Shown piece after piece: positions 54,348 to 63,860 of a stretch of 64,000 nucleotides of DNA. Every line of letters starts with the position of its first letter. The stretch's first letter is position 1. The translations under genes and the position numbers were made by a program. The DNA lies in the NCBI RefSeq assembly GCF_009739465.1, contig NZ_WHOM01000078.1:476133-540132 (forward strand), read 5' to 3'. Source of the DNA: Streptomyces apocyni. GTDB lineage: Bacteria > Actinomycetota > Actinomycetes > Streptomycetales > Streptomycetaceae. The notes beneath the pieces were generated by a model. The model was not told the DNA's origin, did no database searches, and saw only the letters and a list, made by a program, of their open reading frames with translations.

Positions 54348-55421
54348 ATGCGTCACCGACTCGCCCCGACTCTCCGCCCGTTCGCCCCGCTGATGACCAC
54401 GCTCGCCGTGCTCAGCGCGCTCGTAGCGCTCGTAGCGCCCGCCGTGGCCTCCGAAGCGCCGGACCGCTCCGCCGAAGAGGCCGGAACCAGCGCCAAGGTG
54501 GCGCGGCTGTACGAGGAGGCGGCGACCGCGACCCAGGCGTACGAGAAGGGCCGCCGGGCCGCCGACCGCCAGCGCGCCGAGGCCAAGCGGCTGGGGCGAC
54601 TGCTGGAGGACCAGCGGCGGGAGGTACGGATGCTGCGGGCCGACCTCGGCCGCATCGCCCGCGCCCAGTACCGCACCGGTGGCGGCATTCCGTACACCGC
54701 CCAGCTGCTCCTGGCCCAGAACCCCGATGAGCTGATGCGCGGTCAGCGGGCCGTCTGGCAGGCCGACCTGGCCGTCGACAACGCCATCGCCAAGACCCGG
54801 CGGGCCGCGCTCCGCCTGGACGCCGACGAGCAGAAGGCGAAGGCGGCCTGGCACGCCCTGGAGAAACGCACGGCGGGTCTTGCCGGGCTGAAGCGGGGCA
54901 TCGAGAAGAAGCTGGACGAGGCGCGGTGGACGCTGCAGAGCGAGGCGGACCGTCAGGTCACGGCGGGCCGCTGCCGTGGTGCCGTACGCCTGGAAGAGCC
55001 GCCGCCCATCACCGGCCGGAAGTGGGTGGCGCCGGTGGAGACGTACGAGCTGTCGGCGGGATTCGGCGGAACGGGCGCGCGCTGGGCGAACCGGCACACC
55101 GGGCAGGACTTCGCGGTCGGCATCGGGGCGCCGGTGCGGGCGGTGGGTGCGGGGAAGGTGGTGCGGGTGAAGTGCGGGGCGGGGTTCGGCATGGAGATCC
55201 TCGTGCGGCACAAGGGCGGCTACTACTCGCAGTACGCGCATCTGGCGGCGGTCACCGTCGACCAGGGGGAGCGGGTGCGTCCCGGCCAGTGGATCGGGCA
55301 GGCGGGCACGACGGGCAACTCGACTGGGCCGCACCTGCACTTCGAGGTGCGGCTCACTCCACAGCTGGGGTCGGGGGTCGATCCGGTGCGGTGGCTGGCC
55401 GAGCGGGGCGTCAAGCTCTAG
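54348..55421 (+). CDS. Secreted M23 peptidoglycan endopeptidase
   Basis: 357 residues. Signal peptide LMTTLAVLSALVALVAPAVA then EAPDRS; a coiled-coil region of about 150 residues (AEAKRLGRLLEDQRREVRML, RRAALRLDADEQKAKAAWHA); C-terminal LytM/M23 domain with zinc ligands in NRHTGQDFAVG (HxxxD) and HLHFEVR. It cuts peptide bonds in peptidoglycan; the coiled coil resembles those of NlpC/M23 hydrolases recruited to division sites. The start lacks a clear ribosome site. Confidence 0.9.
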   Translation: MRHRLAPTLRPFAPLMTTLAVLSALVALVAPAVASEAPDRSAEEAGTSAKVARLYEEAATATQAYEKGRRAADRQRAEAKRLGRLLEDQRREVRMLRADLGRIARAQYRTGGGIPYTAQLLLAQNPDELMRGQRAVWQADLAVDNAIAKTRRAALRLDADEQKAKAAWHALEKRTAGLAGLKRGIEKKLDEARWTLQSEADRQVTAGRCRGAVRLEEPPPITGRKWVAPVETYELSAGFGGTGARWANRHTGQDFAVGIGAPVRAVGAGKVVRVKCGAGFGMEILVRHKGGYYSQYAHLAAVTVDQGERVRPGQWIGQAGTTGNSTGPHLHFEVRLTPQLGSGVDPVRWLAERGVKL

Positions 55422-55461
55422 CGCTGGGCGCAGAGCTCTAGCGCTCTGCGCAGAGCGCTAG
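55414..55461. repeat. 20-nt tandem repeats and palindrome between convergent stops
   Basis: AGCTCTAGCGCT at 55414 and 55434, with AGCGCTAGCG at 55454, period exactly 20. TAG at 55419 (M23 stop), 55439 and 55459, one in each frame. 55438-55461 is also a perfect 24-nt palindrome (arms CTAGCGCTCTGC / GCAGAGCGCTAG) and overlaps the stop of the opposite HAD gene, a likely bidirectional terminator. Confidence 0.88.
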
Positions 55462-56363
55462 CGGGCCTGCTGCCGGAGGATCTGCTCGATGATCACCGCG
55501 ACACCGTCCTCGTTGTTGGCGACGGTTCTGCCCGAGGCCGCGGCGATCACGTCCTCGTGCGCGTTGCCCATGGCGTACGAGGTGCCCGCCCAGGTCAGCA
55601 TCTCCACGTCGTTCGGCATATCGCCGAAGGCCACGACCTCCTCCGCGGAGATGCCGCGCTCGGCGCAGCACAGCGCGAGGGTGCTCGCCTTGGAGACACC
55701 CGGCGCGCTGATCTCCAGGAGCGCGGTCGGGCTGGAGCGGGTGACCGACGCGCGGTCGCCGACGGCGATACGGGCCAGCGTGAGGAAGGCGTCCGGGGAC
55801 AGCTCGGCGTGGTGGGCGAGGATCTTGAGTATCGGCTGGTCGGCGACGTCGGAGTGCTCCGCGAGCAGCTTCTCTGCCGGGGCGATGGTCACGGCGGGGT
55901 CGAGGAACATCGGCGGGTAGCCGAGCTCGTGGTGAATGCCGCCGGTGCGTTCCACGGCGAACGAGGAGCCGGGGGCGGCGGTGCGCAGGACGTCGATGAC
56001 GCCGAGCGCGGTCGCGCGCTCCAGGGGGCGGAGCTTGACGAAGCGGTGGGTGCCGGGGCCGCCGTGCAGATCGACCACGGCGGCGCCGTTGCCGCAGATC
56101 GCCAGGCCGTGGCCGTGTACGTGGTCGCTGACGACGTCCATCCAGCGGGCCGGGCGGCCGGTGACGAAGAAGACCTCGATTCCGGCCTCTTCGGCGGCGC
56201 CGAGTGCGGCGATCGTCCGCTCGGACACCGATTTGTCGTCGCGCAGCAGGGTGCCGTCCAGGTCCGTGGCGATCAGTCGCGTCGGGGAGGGCGAGGGGGT
56301 GGGGACCTGGTGGGGGTGTCCGGGGCGGCCGGTTTGCTCAGTCACTTCCTTATCGTGCCGCAT
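55458..56363 (-). CDS. HAD-family (Cof-type) phosphatase
   Basis: 301 residues from ATG MRHDKEVTEQTG; the internal GTG at 56345 is an alternative. HAD motif I ATDLDGTLLRDD near residue 33, motif II FFVTGRP, motif III lysine near LEISAPGVSKASTLAL, motif IV GDMPNDVEML. Cof-type C2 cap. It hydrolyses phosphate from a small metabolite, substrate unknown. Confidence 0.88.
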   Translation of the reverse strand: MRHDKEVTEQTGRPGHPHQVPTPSPSPTRLIATDLDGTLLRDDKSVSERTIAALGAAEEAGIEVFFVTGRPARWMDVVSDHVHGHGLAICGNGAAVVDLHGGPGTHRFVKLRPLERATALGVIDVLRTAAPGSSFAVERTGGIHHELGYPPMFLDPAVTIAPAEKLLAEHSDVADQPILKILAHHAELSPDAFLTLARIAVGDRASVTRSSPTALLEISAPGVSKASTLALCCAERGISAEEVVAFGDMPNDVEMLTWAGTSYAMGNAHEDVIAAASGRTVANNEDGVAVIIEQILRQQAR

Positions 56364-56421
56364 ATGCCTCTCGTGCGTGCGGGAGGGCGCACATTTGATG
56401 CGGCGGCGTGGGCGGTGACGC

Positions 56422-57957
<1,536 letters not shown>

Positions 57958-58021
57958 CCGTCCCGCCCCCTGTCACTGCCCCGGACCTGTTCCACCCCGC
58001 TCACGTACGTCCACGTCAGTG

Positions 58022-58042
58022 GGGGTGGAATCGTTCCACCCC
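58022..58042. promoter_or_regulatory. Inverted repeat between membrane-XRE and secreted protein genes
   Basis: GGGGTGGAA-TCG-TTCCACCCC, a perfect 9-bp inverted repeat; a third half-site GTTCCACCCC lies at 57989. Between divergent genes, it is a plausible operator of the adjacent XRE protein. Confidence 0.6.
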
Positions 58043-58158
58043 GGCCCACGCTTCCCGATCGCTTGCGCTCCCCCGGTCAACTCCCGAGTCTGGTCGGTGT
58101 CTTCAACGTCCTCAACATCCTCAACGTCTCCAACGACCACGTATCGAGGGATATCGCC

Positions 58159-58797
58159 ATGATCGCATTCCGCACCTCGCTCACGGCCTCCGGCGCCGCA
58201 CTCTGCCTCGCCCTGGCCGTCGCCGTACCGCTGAGCACGGCCCACGCGACCCCGGCCACGACCACGACCACCACCACCCCGGAGCCCGCGTTCCTCTCCG
58301 CGCACGAGATGCCGCCGTCGTCCACCCCGTGGACGGCCGACCCGGTCACCGACGGGCTGCCGGAGTACGGGGTCCTCTGCGCCGAGGGTGTCATCCCGGC
58401 CCAGGGCACCCGGCACCGCGAATTCCGTACGGAGCTGGACACGGGCGGCCAGCAGGTCACCACCGTCACGGCGAGCAGGGCCGAGGCTTTCGCGCTCGTC
58501 ACCAAGCTGCGCCGCGCGCTGCTCAGCTGCGGTGAGCGTATTGAGCAGGAGTCCCCGGAGTGGGACGCGACCAGCCGCACGCACGGAAAGGTCCGGGTGA
58601 AGGCCGGAGCGTACGTGTACAGCCTGGACACCAACCACCGCGAAGTCGGTACGAAGGACATCCACCTGTTCTCCGTGGGGAGCACCGGACGGACCGTGAC
58701 CTTCATCGAATGGGGGCAGATGGGCTGGCTCAAGGACGCCCCGATCAAGGACTTCAAGGGCACCACCCGCACCGCGCTGAACAAGCTCTACGGCTGA
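58159..58797 (+). CDS. Secreted protein of unknown function
   Basis: 212 residues with signal peptide (RTSLTASGAALCLALAVAV then AHA). Thr-rich linker TTTTTTTPEPAF, two cysteines likely to bond (GVLCAE, LLSCGE), and a C-terminal block FIEWGQMGWLKDAPIKDF. No catalytic motif recognised. GAGGGA lies 8 nt before the ATG. Divergent from the membrane-anchored XRE gene with a palindrome between, so it may be that protein's target. Confidence 0.75.
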   Translation: MIAFRTSLTASGAALCLALAVAVPLSTAHATPATTTTTTTPEPAFLSAHEMPPSSTPWTADPVTDGLPEYGVLCAEGVIPAQGTRHREFRTELDTGGQQVTTVTASRAEAFALVTKLRRALLSCGERIEQESPEWDATSRTHGKVRVKAGAYVYSLDTNHREVGTKDIHLFSVGSTGRTVTFIEWGQMGWLKDAPIKDFKGTTRTALNKLYG

Positions 58798-58922
58798 TCC
58801 CCGTTCCCGTACGGGCAGCGAGGCACGTTGGTCAGGAACGGGCCGGTCCGGGCTGGGGCGCCAGCCCGGCGCCCACACACCACTCATGGGCCCCACTTCC
58901 CGCACATGAGTATGGTGAAGCG

Positions 58923-59357
58923 ATGGCGTCGATCAAGCAGTTCCAGGTCACCTTCGACTGTGCGGACCCCGAGCGTCTGGCTCGCTTCTGGTGTGAGGTG
59001 TTGGGGTACGTCGTACCGCCGCCGCCGGAGGGGTTTGCCAGCTGGGGCGATTTCGACCGCTCGCTGCCGCCCGAGCAACAGGGCTCAGCGTTCGCTTGCG
59101 TTGATCCCTCGGGTGTCGGCCCGCGACTGTTCTTCCAGCGCGTCCCCGAGGGCAAGGTCGCCAAGAATCGGGTCCACCTGGACGTGCGGGCCGGGGCCGG
59201 GCTCGTGGGCGAAGAGCGGCTCGCCACGCTCGAGGCCGAATGCGCACGTCTGGTCGCGCTGGGCGCGGTGTGCGTGCTGGTCCAGCGTGCCGATGGCTTC
59301 AATGAGTCCTGCATCACGATGCAGGACATTGAGGGCAACGAGTTCTGTCTCGACTGA
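58923..59357 (+). CDS. VOC-family protein
   Basis: 144 residues: vicinal-oxygen-chelate fold beginning FQVTFDCADPERLARFWCEVLGY (first 25 residues), with a second half VHLDVRAGAG and MQDIEGNEFCLD. Metal ligands of glyoxalase-like members are only partly present. Function unknown; such genes are common in Streptomyces. Confidence 0.83.
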   Translation: MASIKQFQVTFDCADPERLARFWCEVLGYVVPPPPEGFASWGDFDRSLPPEQQGSAFACVDPSGVGPRLFFQRVPEGKVAKNRVHLDVRAGAGLVGEERLATLEAECARLVALGAVCVLVQRADGFNESCITMQDIEGNEFCLD

Positions 59358-59382
59358 GGCGCCGCGAACGAGCGGCCTGGGG

Positions 59383-60237
59383 TCAGCGCAGCGCGTCGAT
59401 CGCCTTGACGATCAGGGCCCGCGCGTCGGCCCCGTACACCGCCATGCCGCGCAGCTGCTCAAACGCCTTCAGGTACAGGGCAATCTCCGACGGCTGCGTT
59501 ACCTTCACCTCCGCGGAGACCAGCTCGACCGAGACGAGCTTGTCGTCGTACACGCTGAACGTCTCCTCCGGCCAATGTGTCCGCTCGCGCGTCGCCGCCG
59601 GGATGATGCCGAGCGACACCGCTGGCAATGCGCCCGCGCTGAGCAGATTGCCGAGCTGGGCAGCCATCGCATCCACATCAGCCATCTGGTAGTGCAGCAC
59701 GGATTCCTCAATCACGAACACGAAGCGATGCCCCGGCTCATGGACCACCCGAGACCGTTCGATCCGGGCCCTGGCCGCCTCCAGGCTGTCGTCGACCGGG
59801 AGCTCTCGGAAACGTGCGGCTGTGCGCAGCACGGCCGCCGCATACCCCTCGGTCTGCAGCAGTCCTGGCACAAGCATGGAGGAGTACACGCGGAGGAGTT
59901 CGGTCTCGCGGTAAAGCCGCACGAGGCTGTGCTGCAACTGCTTGAGGCCGTTGCGTACCTGGTGGCGCCATTCCCGGTACATCGACTCGGCGTTGAGGGA
60001 CTGAACGATCAGATCCCGCGCCTGGTCCCCGGCGCCTGCGGCCGCGCACCACTTCCGGATGTCCGTCGCCGTGGGGCCAGTGAGGGCATTCTCGACACGG
60101 GAGGTTTTCGAGTAATGCCAGCCGCACTGGCGGGCAAGCTCCTTGATTGTCAGCCCGGCTTCCTTGCGCAGGTCACGCAGCCGATGGGCGACGGATTCAC
60201 GCGCCGCCTGGGCAGATGATGACGGAGAGACGGACAT
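59383..60237 (-). CDS. XRE regulator with DUF5753 domain (WhiJ-like)
   Basis: 284 residues. Helix-turn-helix at ~18-70 (HRLRDLRKEAGLTIKELARQ, YSKTSRVENA) and the DUF5753 domain (LRVYSSMLVPGLLQTEGYAA, IEESVLHYQM). This is the WhiJ/AbaA-type regulator numerous in Streptomyces, normally paired with a small DUF397 protein. Here it follows a DUF6879 gene by 24 nt and closes a three-gene operon. Confidence 0.88.
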   Translation of the reverse strand: MSVSPSSSAQAARESVAHRLRDLRKEAGLTIKELARQCGWHYSKTSRVENALTGPTATDIRKWCAAAGAGDQARDLIVQSLNAESMYREWRHQVRNGLKQLQHSLVRLYRETELLRVYSSMLVPGLLQTEGYAAAVLRTAARFRELPVDDSLEAARARIERSRVVHEPGHRFVFVIEESVLHYQMADVDAMAAQLGNLLSAGALPAVSLGIIPAATRERTHWPEETFSVYDDKLVSVELVSAEVKVTQPSEIALYLKAFEQLRGMAVYGADARALIVKAIDALR

Positions 60238-60261
60238 GAGCTGGCTGCCGGTGCTTCCTGG

Positions 60262-60789
60262 TCAGTGGATCTCGTACTGGCTGTGCGGGACGGCACGGGC
60301 CCAGACTGTGTCGAAGGCCTCTGTGCACAGCTTCGCGGCTGCGGGGTCTTCGGAGACTTCGTGGCCGACGAGGGCGCCGTCGCCGGAGAAGTAGCCCCAC
60401 CGGATGGTCCGGTCGTCGAACAGCCAGAAGTCGTTGCCCGGCAGCGCGATGCCGGACGCTCGCCTACGGGGCAGCCATCGCACCTCTTCACCGGCGTTCA
60501 CATTGACGACGGTGGAGGCATGCTCGTAGTGGATGTAGTCGGAAACGGGCTCGGACACGATGCGGGCGCGCCGCACCGCGACGCCGCGCGCCACCGTGCG
60601 AGAGACGAGGGCGACCCAGGGCGCCCAGCCCGGCGAGTCTGGATCGGTGTCGAGGCGGCCCGTCTCTAGCCACGCCCGGAAGTCAGCCGCCTCTGCTGCA
60701 ACTCCGTAGTGGTCGCGCATCTCAAGGTGCACGGCGGACCGGGTGCAGCCGTCCATAAGTTCAGCGAGCGTCGGTACGCTCAAGGACAT
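60262..60789 (-). CDS. DUF6879 family protein
   Basis: 175 residues, ATG with GGGAGGCG upstream, starting MSLSVPTLAELMDGC. Blocks DHYGVAAEAADFRAWLETG and NDFWLFDDRTIRWGYFSGDG are characteristic of the DUF6879 family that accompanies XRE/DUF5753 regulators. No catalytic residues known. Overlaps the upstream small gene by 29 nt, so translation is coupled. Confidence 0.82.
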   Translation of the reverse strand: MSLSVPTLAELMDGCTRSAVHLEMRDHYGVAAEAADFRAWLETGRLDTDPDSPGWAPWVALVSRTVARGVAVRRARIVSEPVSDYIHYEHASTVVNVNAGEEVRWLPRRRASGIALPGNDFWLFDDRTIRWGYFSGDGALVGHEVSEDPAAAKLCTEAFDTVWARAVPHSQYEIH

Positions 60790-61021
60790 CGCACGCCTCC
60801 CTGATCATGTGCACCATCCTGGCGGGGATTCGGATGACGGCCTCGTCGTCCGGGATGCCGACGGCGTGACCCGGCGCCTCGAACGCGGCGCATTCAGCTT
60901 CGAGTTGTGGGCCCGGCTTCCATCCTTGGACGACGAGTTCTTGTTTGTCCTGGTCGACCCATACGGTCGGGGAGTCGCCTGTCTTCGTGTCGGGGTCGAT
61001 CCCGATGAACCGTAGTGGCAT
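60761..61021 (-). CDS. Small protein heading the XRE/DUF6879 operon
   Basis: 86 residues from an ATG with GGAGG 5 nt upstream; MPLRFIGIDPDTKTGDSPTV. Acidic, no signal peptide, resembles the small proteins that accompany DUF6879/XRE pairs in place of DUF397. Function unknown; it may be an effector or partner of the regulator. Confidence 0.7.
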   Translation of the reverse strand: MPLRFIGIDPDTKTGDSPTVWVDQDKQELVVQGWKPGPQLEAECAAFEAPGHAVGIPDDEAVIRIPARMVHMIREACDVLERTDAR

Positions 61022-61264
61022 GTCAGCCTCCATCGACCACGGGTTGCAGTTCTTTGCGTCACCGTCCCGCGCCAGAAGGGCTCGGTCAAGGGTGCAAAGC
61101 CGTCAACTCTCGGGACGAGAAGCGGCTTCGCAAACTTCCGCACATCGCTGGCTGCGTCGCACATCACCTCCCTAGCGTCGTGACCAGCGGCAGTCCCATG
61201 CCTCCGCCCGCGCGATGCCGCACATCCAGACCAGGCGGGCTACCTCACCGGAAGGTGTGTCCGG

Positions 61265-61456
61265 ATGGCGACCATGGATCAGCCCATCACGCTTGACCTC
61301 CCACTCGACTGGCCCGAGCCCGAACCTGGTTGTGACGTCTGCACCGCCCTGGCCGAGCAGCGTGCCAACGCTGATGGGCGCGGTGACCGCTCGGCGGTGA
61401 CGGACTGCAATGTCGAGATCCGCAACCACACCCGACGGCACCGGAGGCGGCGGTGA
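61265..61456 (+). CDS. Small cysteine-containing protein (63 aa)
   Basis: 63 residues: ITLDLPLDWPEPEPGCDVCT with a CxxC pair, then an acidic/basic helical part ending RHRRRR. Its stop overlaps the start of the next gene (GTGA). Conserved-looking but unassigned; the CxxC could bind zinc with the partner's cysteines. Confidence 0.6.
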   Translation: MATMDQPITLDLPLDWPEPEPGCDVCTALAEQRANADGRGDRSAVTDCNVEIRNHTRRHRRRR

Positions 61457-61647
61457 ACAGCGGGAGCGGGCCCGGCCAGATCCAGCGCATCGCCGCCACG
61501 GCCGCGCACACCCGTGCGCAGACCGCCTACCGGGTCTACCTCGACCACTCCGTGGAGTGCACGGCATGCCGTACCGAGCCGCTGCCGTGTGCGGAGGGTC
61601 GTCGACTGGCAGAGGTGTGGAAGACCGCCCGGCGCGAGGCTCGGTAG
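61453..61647 (+). CDS. Small cysteine-containing protein (64 aa)
   Basis: 64 residues from a GTG overlapping the previous stop by 4 nt. QTAYRVYLDHSVECTACRTE carries a CxxC and a third cysteine in LPCAEGRRLAEVW. Typical of tiny Streptomyces proteins next to XRE modules; function unknown. Confidence 0.6.
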   Translation: MNSGSGPGQIQRIAATAAHTRAQTAYRVYLDHSVECTACRTEPLPCAEGRRLAEVWKTARREAR

Positions 61648-61715
61648 GGGCGCACCAGGGGCCTTGGGGGCCTTGGGGTGGGCGGTCGCCGTTGCCAGGG
61701 CGGTGGGTCGGCCGC

Positions 61716-62609
61716 TCAGGCTTGGCCCATGGCGGCCGTCGGTCGGGCACGCAGCACTGCGCGGAGTGCCGCCACGCGTTCGGCTACCGCGTCCACGGCC
61801 GGTGCCGCCTGGCTGGCAGGGGGTGCTGACGCTCCGGCGCGGACGGCGCAGGCCGCGCAGATGCCGGTCTGCTGGCCGCCTGGCAAGGGGGCGCGGCATT
61901 CTGCGCACTCTGCCGGTGGTGCTGCTGGTGCGGCAGAGTCCCGCTGGGTACGTGGTGCTGGCAGCTTGCGTACCAGGCGGTTGGCGAGGAGTGCGCGTGC
62001 GCTGTGCACTACCGGGGGCAGTCCGGCGGTGAGGAGTGCGCGGGCTTCCAGCTCGGACACCCCCGCCCGCAGCCATGGCGTGGCCAGCGGGGCCAGGGCG
62101 AGCGCGTCGGCGGCGCTCAGTGTCAGCTTCGGTTCGGCCCTGCCCAGGCGGGCCAGCAGCGCGGCGCCGCGCCCTGTGGCTTCCGGTACGGGCGCGGGGT
62201 GGGTGGGTTCTTTCTCCGGGTTCTTTTCCTCCTGGGGGGACGCTCCCGTCTTCCCGGAACCCGCCTCGCCGGTTCCCGCCGATGCGGGAAGCGGTGCCGC
62301 GCCTGCGGCGGTGTGCGGGGTGTCGAAGACGTGGGTTTCGGTGCGGACCTGGCCGCTGTCCTGGTCTCTCGCCGTACGGCGGACGTAGTAGCCGTACTCG
62401 ATCAGCTCGTCGAGCGCCTTGGCGATGCCCCGGCGGCCGAGGCCGGGGTTCTTGTCGGCGAGGGTACGGACGTCCTCTCGGGCGCCGTCCGGAAGGGACA
62501 GCATGTACGCGAGGAGGCCACGGGCGGTGAAGCTGAGGCGGCGGTCCCGTAGGACTTCGTTGCCCAGGACGGTGAAGCAGCGCGTGCGCGCGCTACGATT
62601 GATGCGCAT
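61716..62609 (-). CDS. Winged-helix protein with C-terminal zinc-ribbon-like motif
   Basis: 297 residues from ATG (MRINRSARTRCFTVLGNEVL). N-terminal ~100 residues have a replication-initiator-like winged helix (LSFTARGLLAYMLSLPDGAR, GRRGIAKALDELIEYGYYVR) like those of plasmid, phage and integrative-element proteins. A disordered Pro/Ala-rich middle is followed by CAECRAPLP...TGICAACAV (two CxxC, possible zinc ribbon). Function could be regulatory or a domesticated element gene. Convergent with the small-protein operon. Confidence 0.7.
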   Translation of the reverse strand: MRINRSARTRCFTVLGNEVLRDRRLSFTARGLLAYMLSLPDGAREDVRTLADKNPGLGRRGIAKALDELIEYGYYVRRTARDQDSGQVRTETHVFDTPHTAAGAAPLPASAGTGEAGSGKTGASPQEEKNPEKEPTHPAPVPEATGRGAALLARLGRAEPKLTLSAADALALAPLATPWLRAGVSELEARALLTAGLPPVVHSARALLANRLVRKLPAPRTQRDSAAPAAPPAECAECRAPLPGGQQTGICAACAVRAGASAPPASQAAPAVDAVAERVAALRAVLRARPTAAMGQA

Positions 62610-62664
62610 TGAAGGGTCTCTTCCTTCGGTGTCAGGCCCCGGGGTGTTGGTAGCACCGCCGGGG

Positions 62665-63018
62665 TCATCTGTGTTTGTTTGTGGGGTTGTGCGTGCGTGA
62701 GCGTAGCTTGGGCTTGGCGGCAACTGCCAGCTTTGGCCAGACGATTGACGCGCTGTTCGCCGCCCCTTGGCGAGCGTCACCGGGTGGTGGAAGTTGTGTG
62801 ACGTGAACTTGTGCCCTCTTCGAGACTGTCTGTGTCATTCCCCGTTCTGCCGCCAGACTGCGGTGAGCGCAACGCGCGATGGCCGGGTCGATGTCGGCCT
62901 GTGTAGCGGGCCGCCATGCGCCGTCGCTGTCCTGGAGAGGGGGGCACCCGCGGGCGTCGGGCCAGGCGCGGCTCGGATCGCCGCAGCTTGGGAAGCCCTC
63001 GTCGGGCGGTGAGACCAT
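62665..63018 (-). CDS. Possible small gene upstream of the winged-helix gene
   Basis: 117 codons from ATG with TGGAGCG upstream: MVSPPDEGFPSCGDPSRAWP. The first ~60 codons have GC-rich third positions like real Streptomyces genes; the rest does not, so the 3' half may be decayed. 55 nt before the winged-helix start on the same strand. No family recognised; real coding status is uncertain. Confidence 0.35.
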   Translation of the reverse strand: MVSPPDEGFPSCGDPSRAWPDARGCPPLQDSDGAWRPATQADIDPAIARCAHRSLAAERGMTQTVSKRAQVHVTQLPPPGDARQGAANSASIVWPKLAVAAKPKLRSRTHNPTNKHR

Positions 63019-63820
63019 CACGCTCCAGAGCGCGAGGGTGGCCGCGCCAAGTGGCATAGGGCCGAGGAGCTCGGTCTCCACGCCGCGTACGCCTACGACC
63101 GCCTGTCCTGGCGCAGCTTCCGAGACGGCCCTTGATTCGGTGCCCTGCCGACCGTCACTTCTGCAGCCACGGCCACGAACCGCCTCCGACTGGGCACTCA
63201 CGTCACGTCGCCTAGTTTCAGGCACTCGTGACGTTGGCCAAGGAGCTGATCTCGCTCTACGACATCCCCGGCGGCCGGATCACGCTTGGCATCGGCGCCG
63301 ACGGCAACGGCTTCGACGCCACCGAACTCGGCCAGGAGGTGCGGACGCCGAACGAGCGGGCGGACCGATTCGCCGAGTTCGTGCCGCTGCTGGACCGGCT
63401 GCTCACCGAGGGCGCGGTGACCGAGCGGGGGAACCTTCTACTCGGCCGAGGAGTCCCGGAACCTCCCGGGCTGCTTGTAGCGGCCCCGGCTACCGTTCGC
63501 GGTGGCGGCGACCGGGCCGCGCGGGCTGAAGCTGGCCGCCAGGTACGGGCAGGCATCGGTGACGACGAGCGGCCCGAGCTGTATGAGGCGGGGACGCTGG
63601 AGCAGTCGGTGGAGGCCCTGCGCGGGCAGATCGAGAAGCTCGGCAAGGCGTGCGCGGAGACCGGCCGGGACGCGACGGAGCTCGCCAAGACCTGCTGACC
63701 GGCTTCACCTCAGCACAACACGATCCTCGGCTCCCTGGACACATTCGTCGACTTCGCCGGCCGCCACCAGGAGATGGGCTTCACGAAGTTCGTGATCCCA
63801 CTGGCGGCAGCAGAGCCAGA
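63009..63820 (+). pseudogene. Decayed luciferase-like (LLM) flavin/F420 monooxygenase
   Basis: Segments of an LLM-family oxidoreductase read in order across shifting frames: RAEELGLHAAYAYDRLSWRS, stop at a position where homologues have tryptophan, GALPTVTSAATATNRLRLG, then VTLAKELISLYDIPGGRITL and DRFAEFVPLLDRLLTEGAV in another frame, then TFYSAEESRNLPGCL with a stop, AVAATGPRGLKLAARYGQA, SVEALRGQIEKLGKACAETG and FVDFAGRHQEMGF. At least five frameshifts and two internal stops make it nonfunctional. The original enzyme would have been ~290 residues. Confidence 0.8.
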
Positions 63821-63860
63821 GCCGCGTTTCGTCCAGCGGGCCGGGATCACGGGGACGTGG

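Noticed and set aside
61716..62609. Integrated plasmid or ICE
   Set aside because: One replication-like winged helix only; no integrase, excisionase, tRNA or att repeats are visible.
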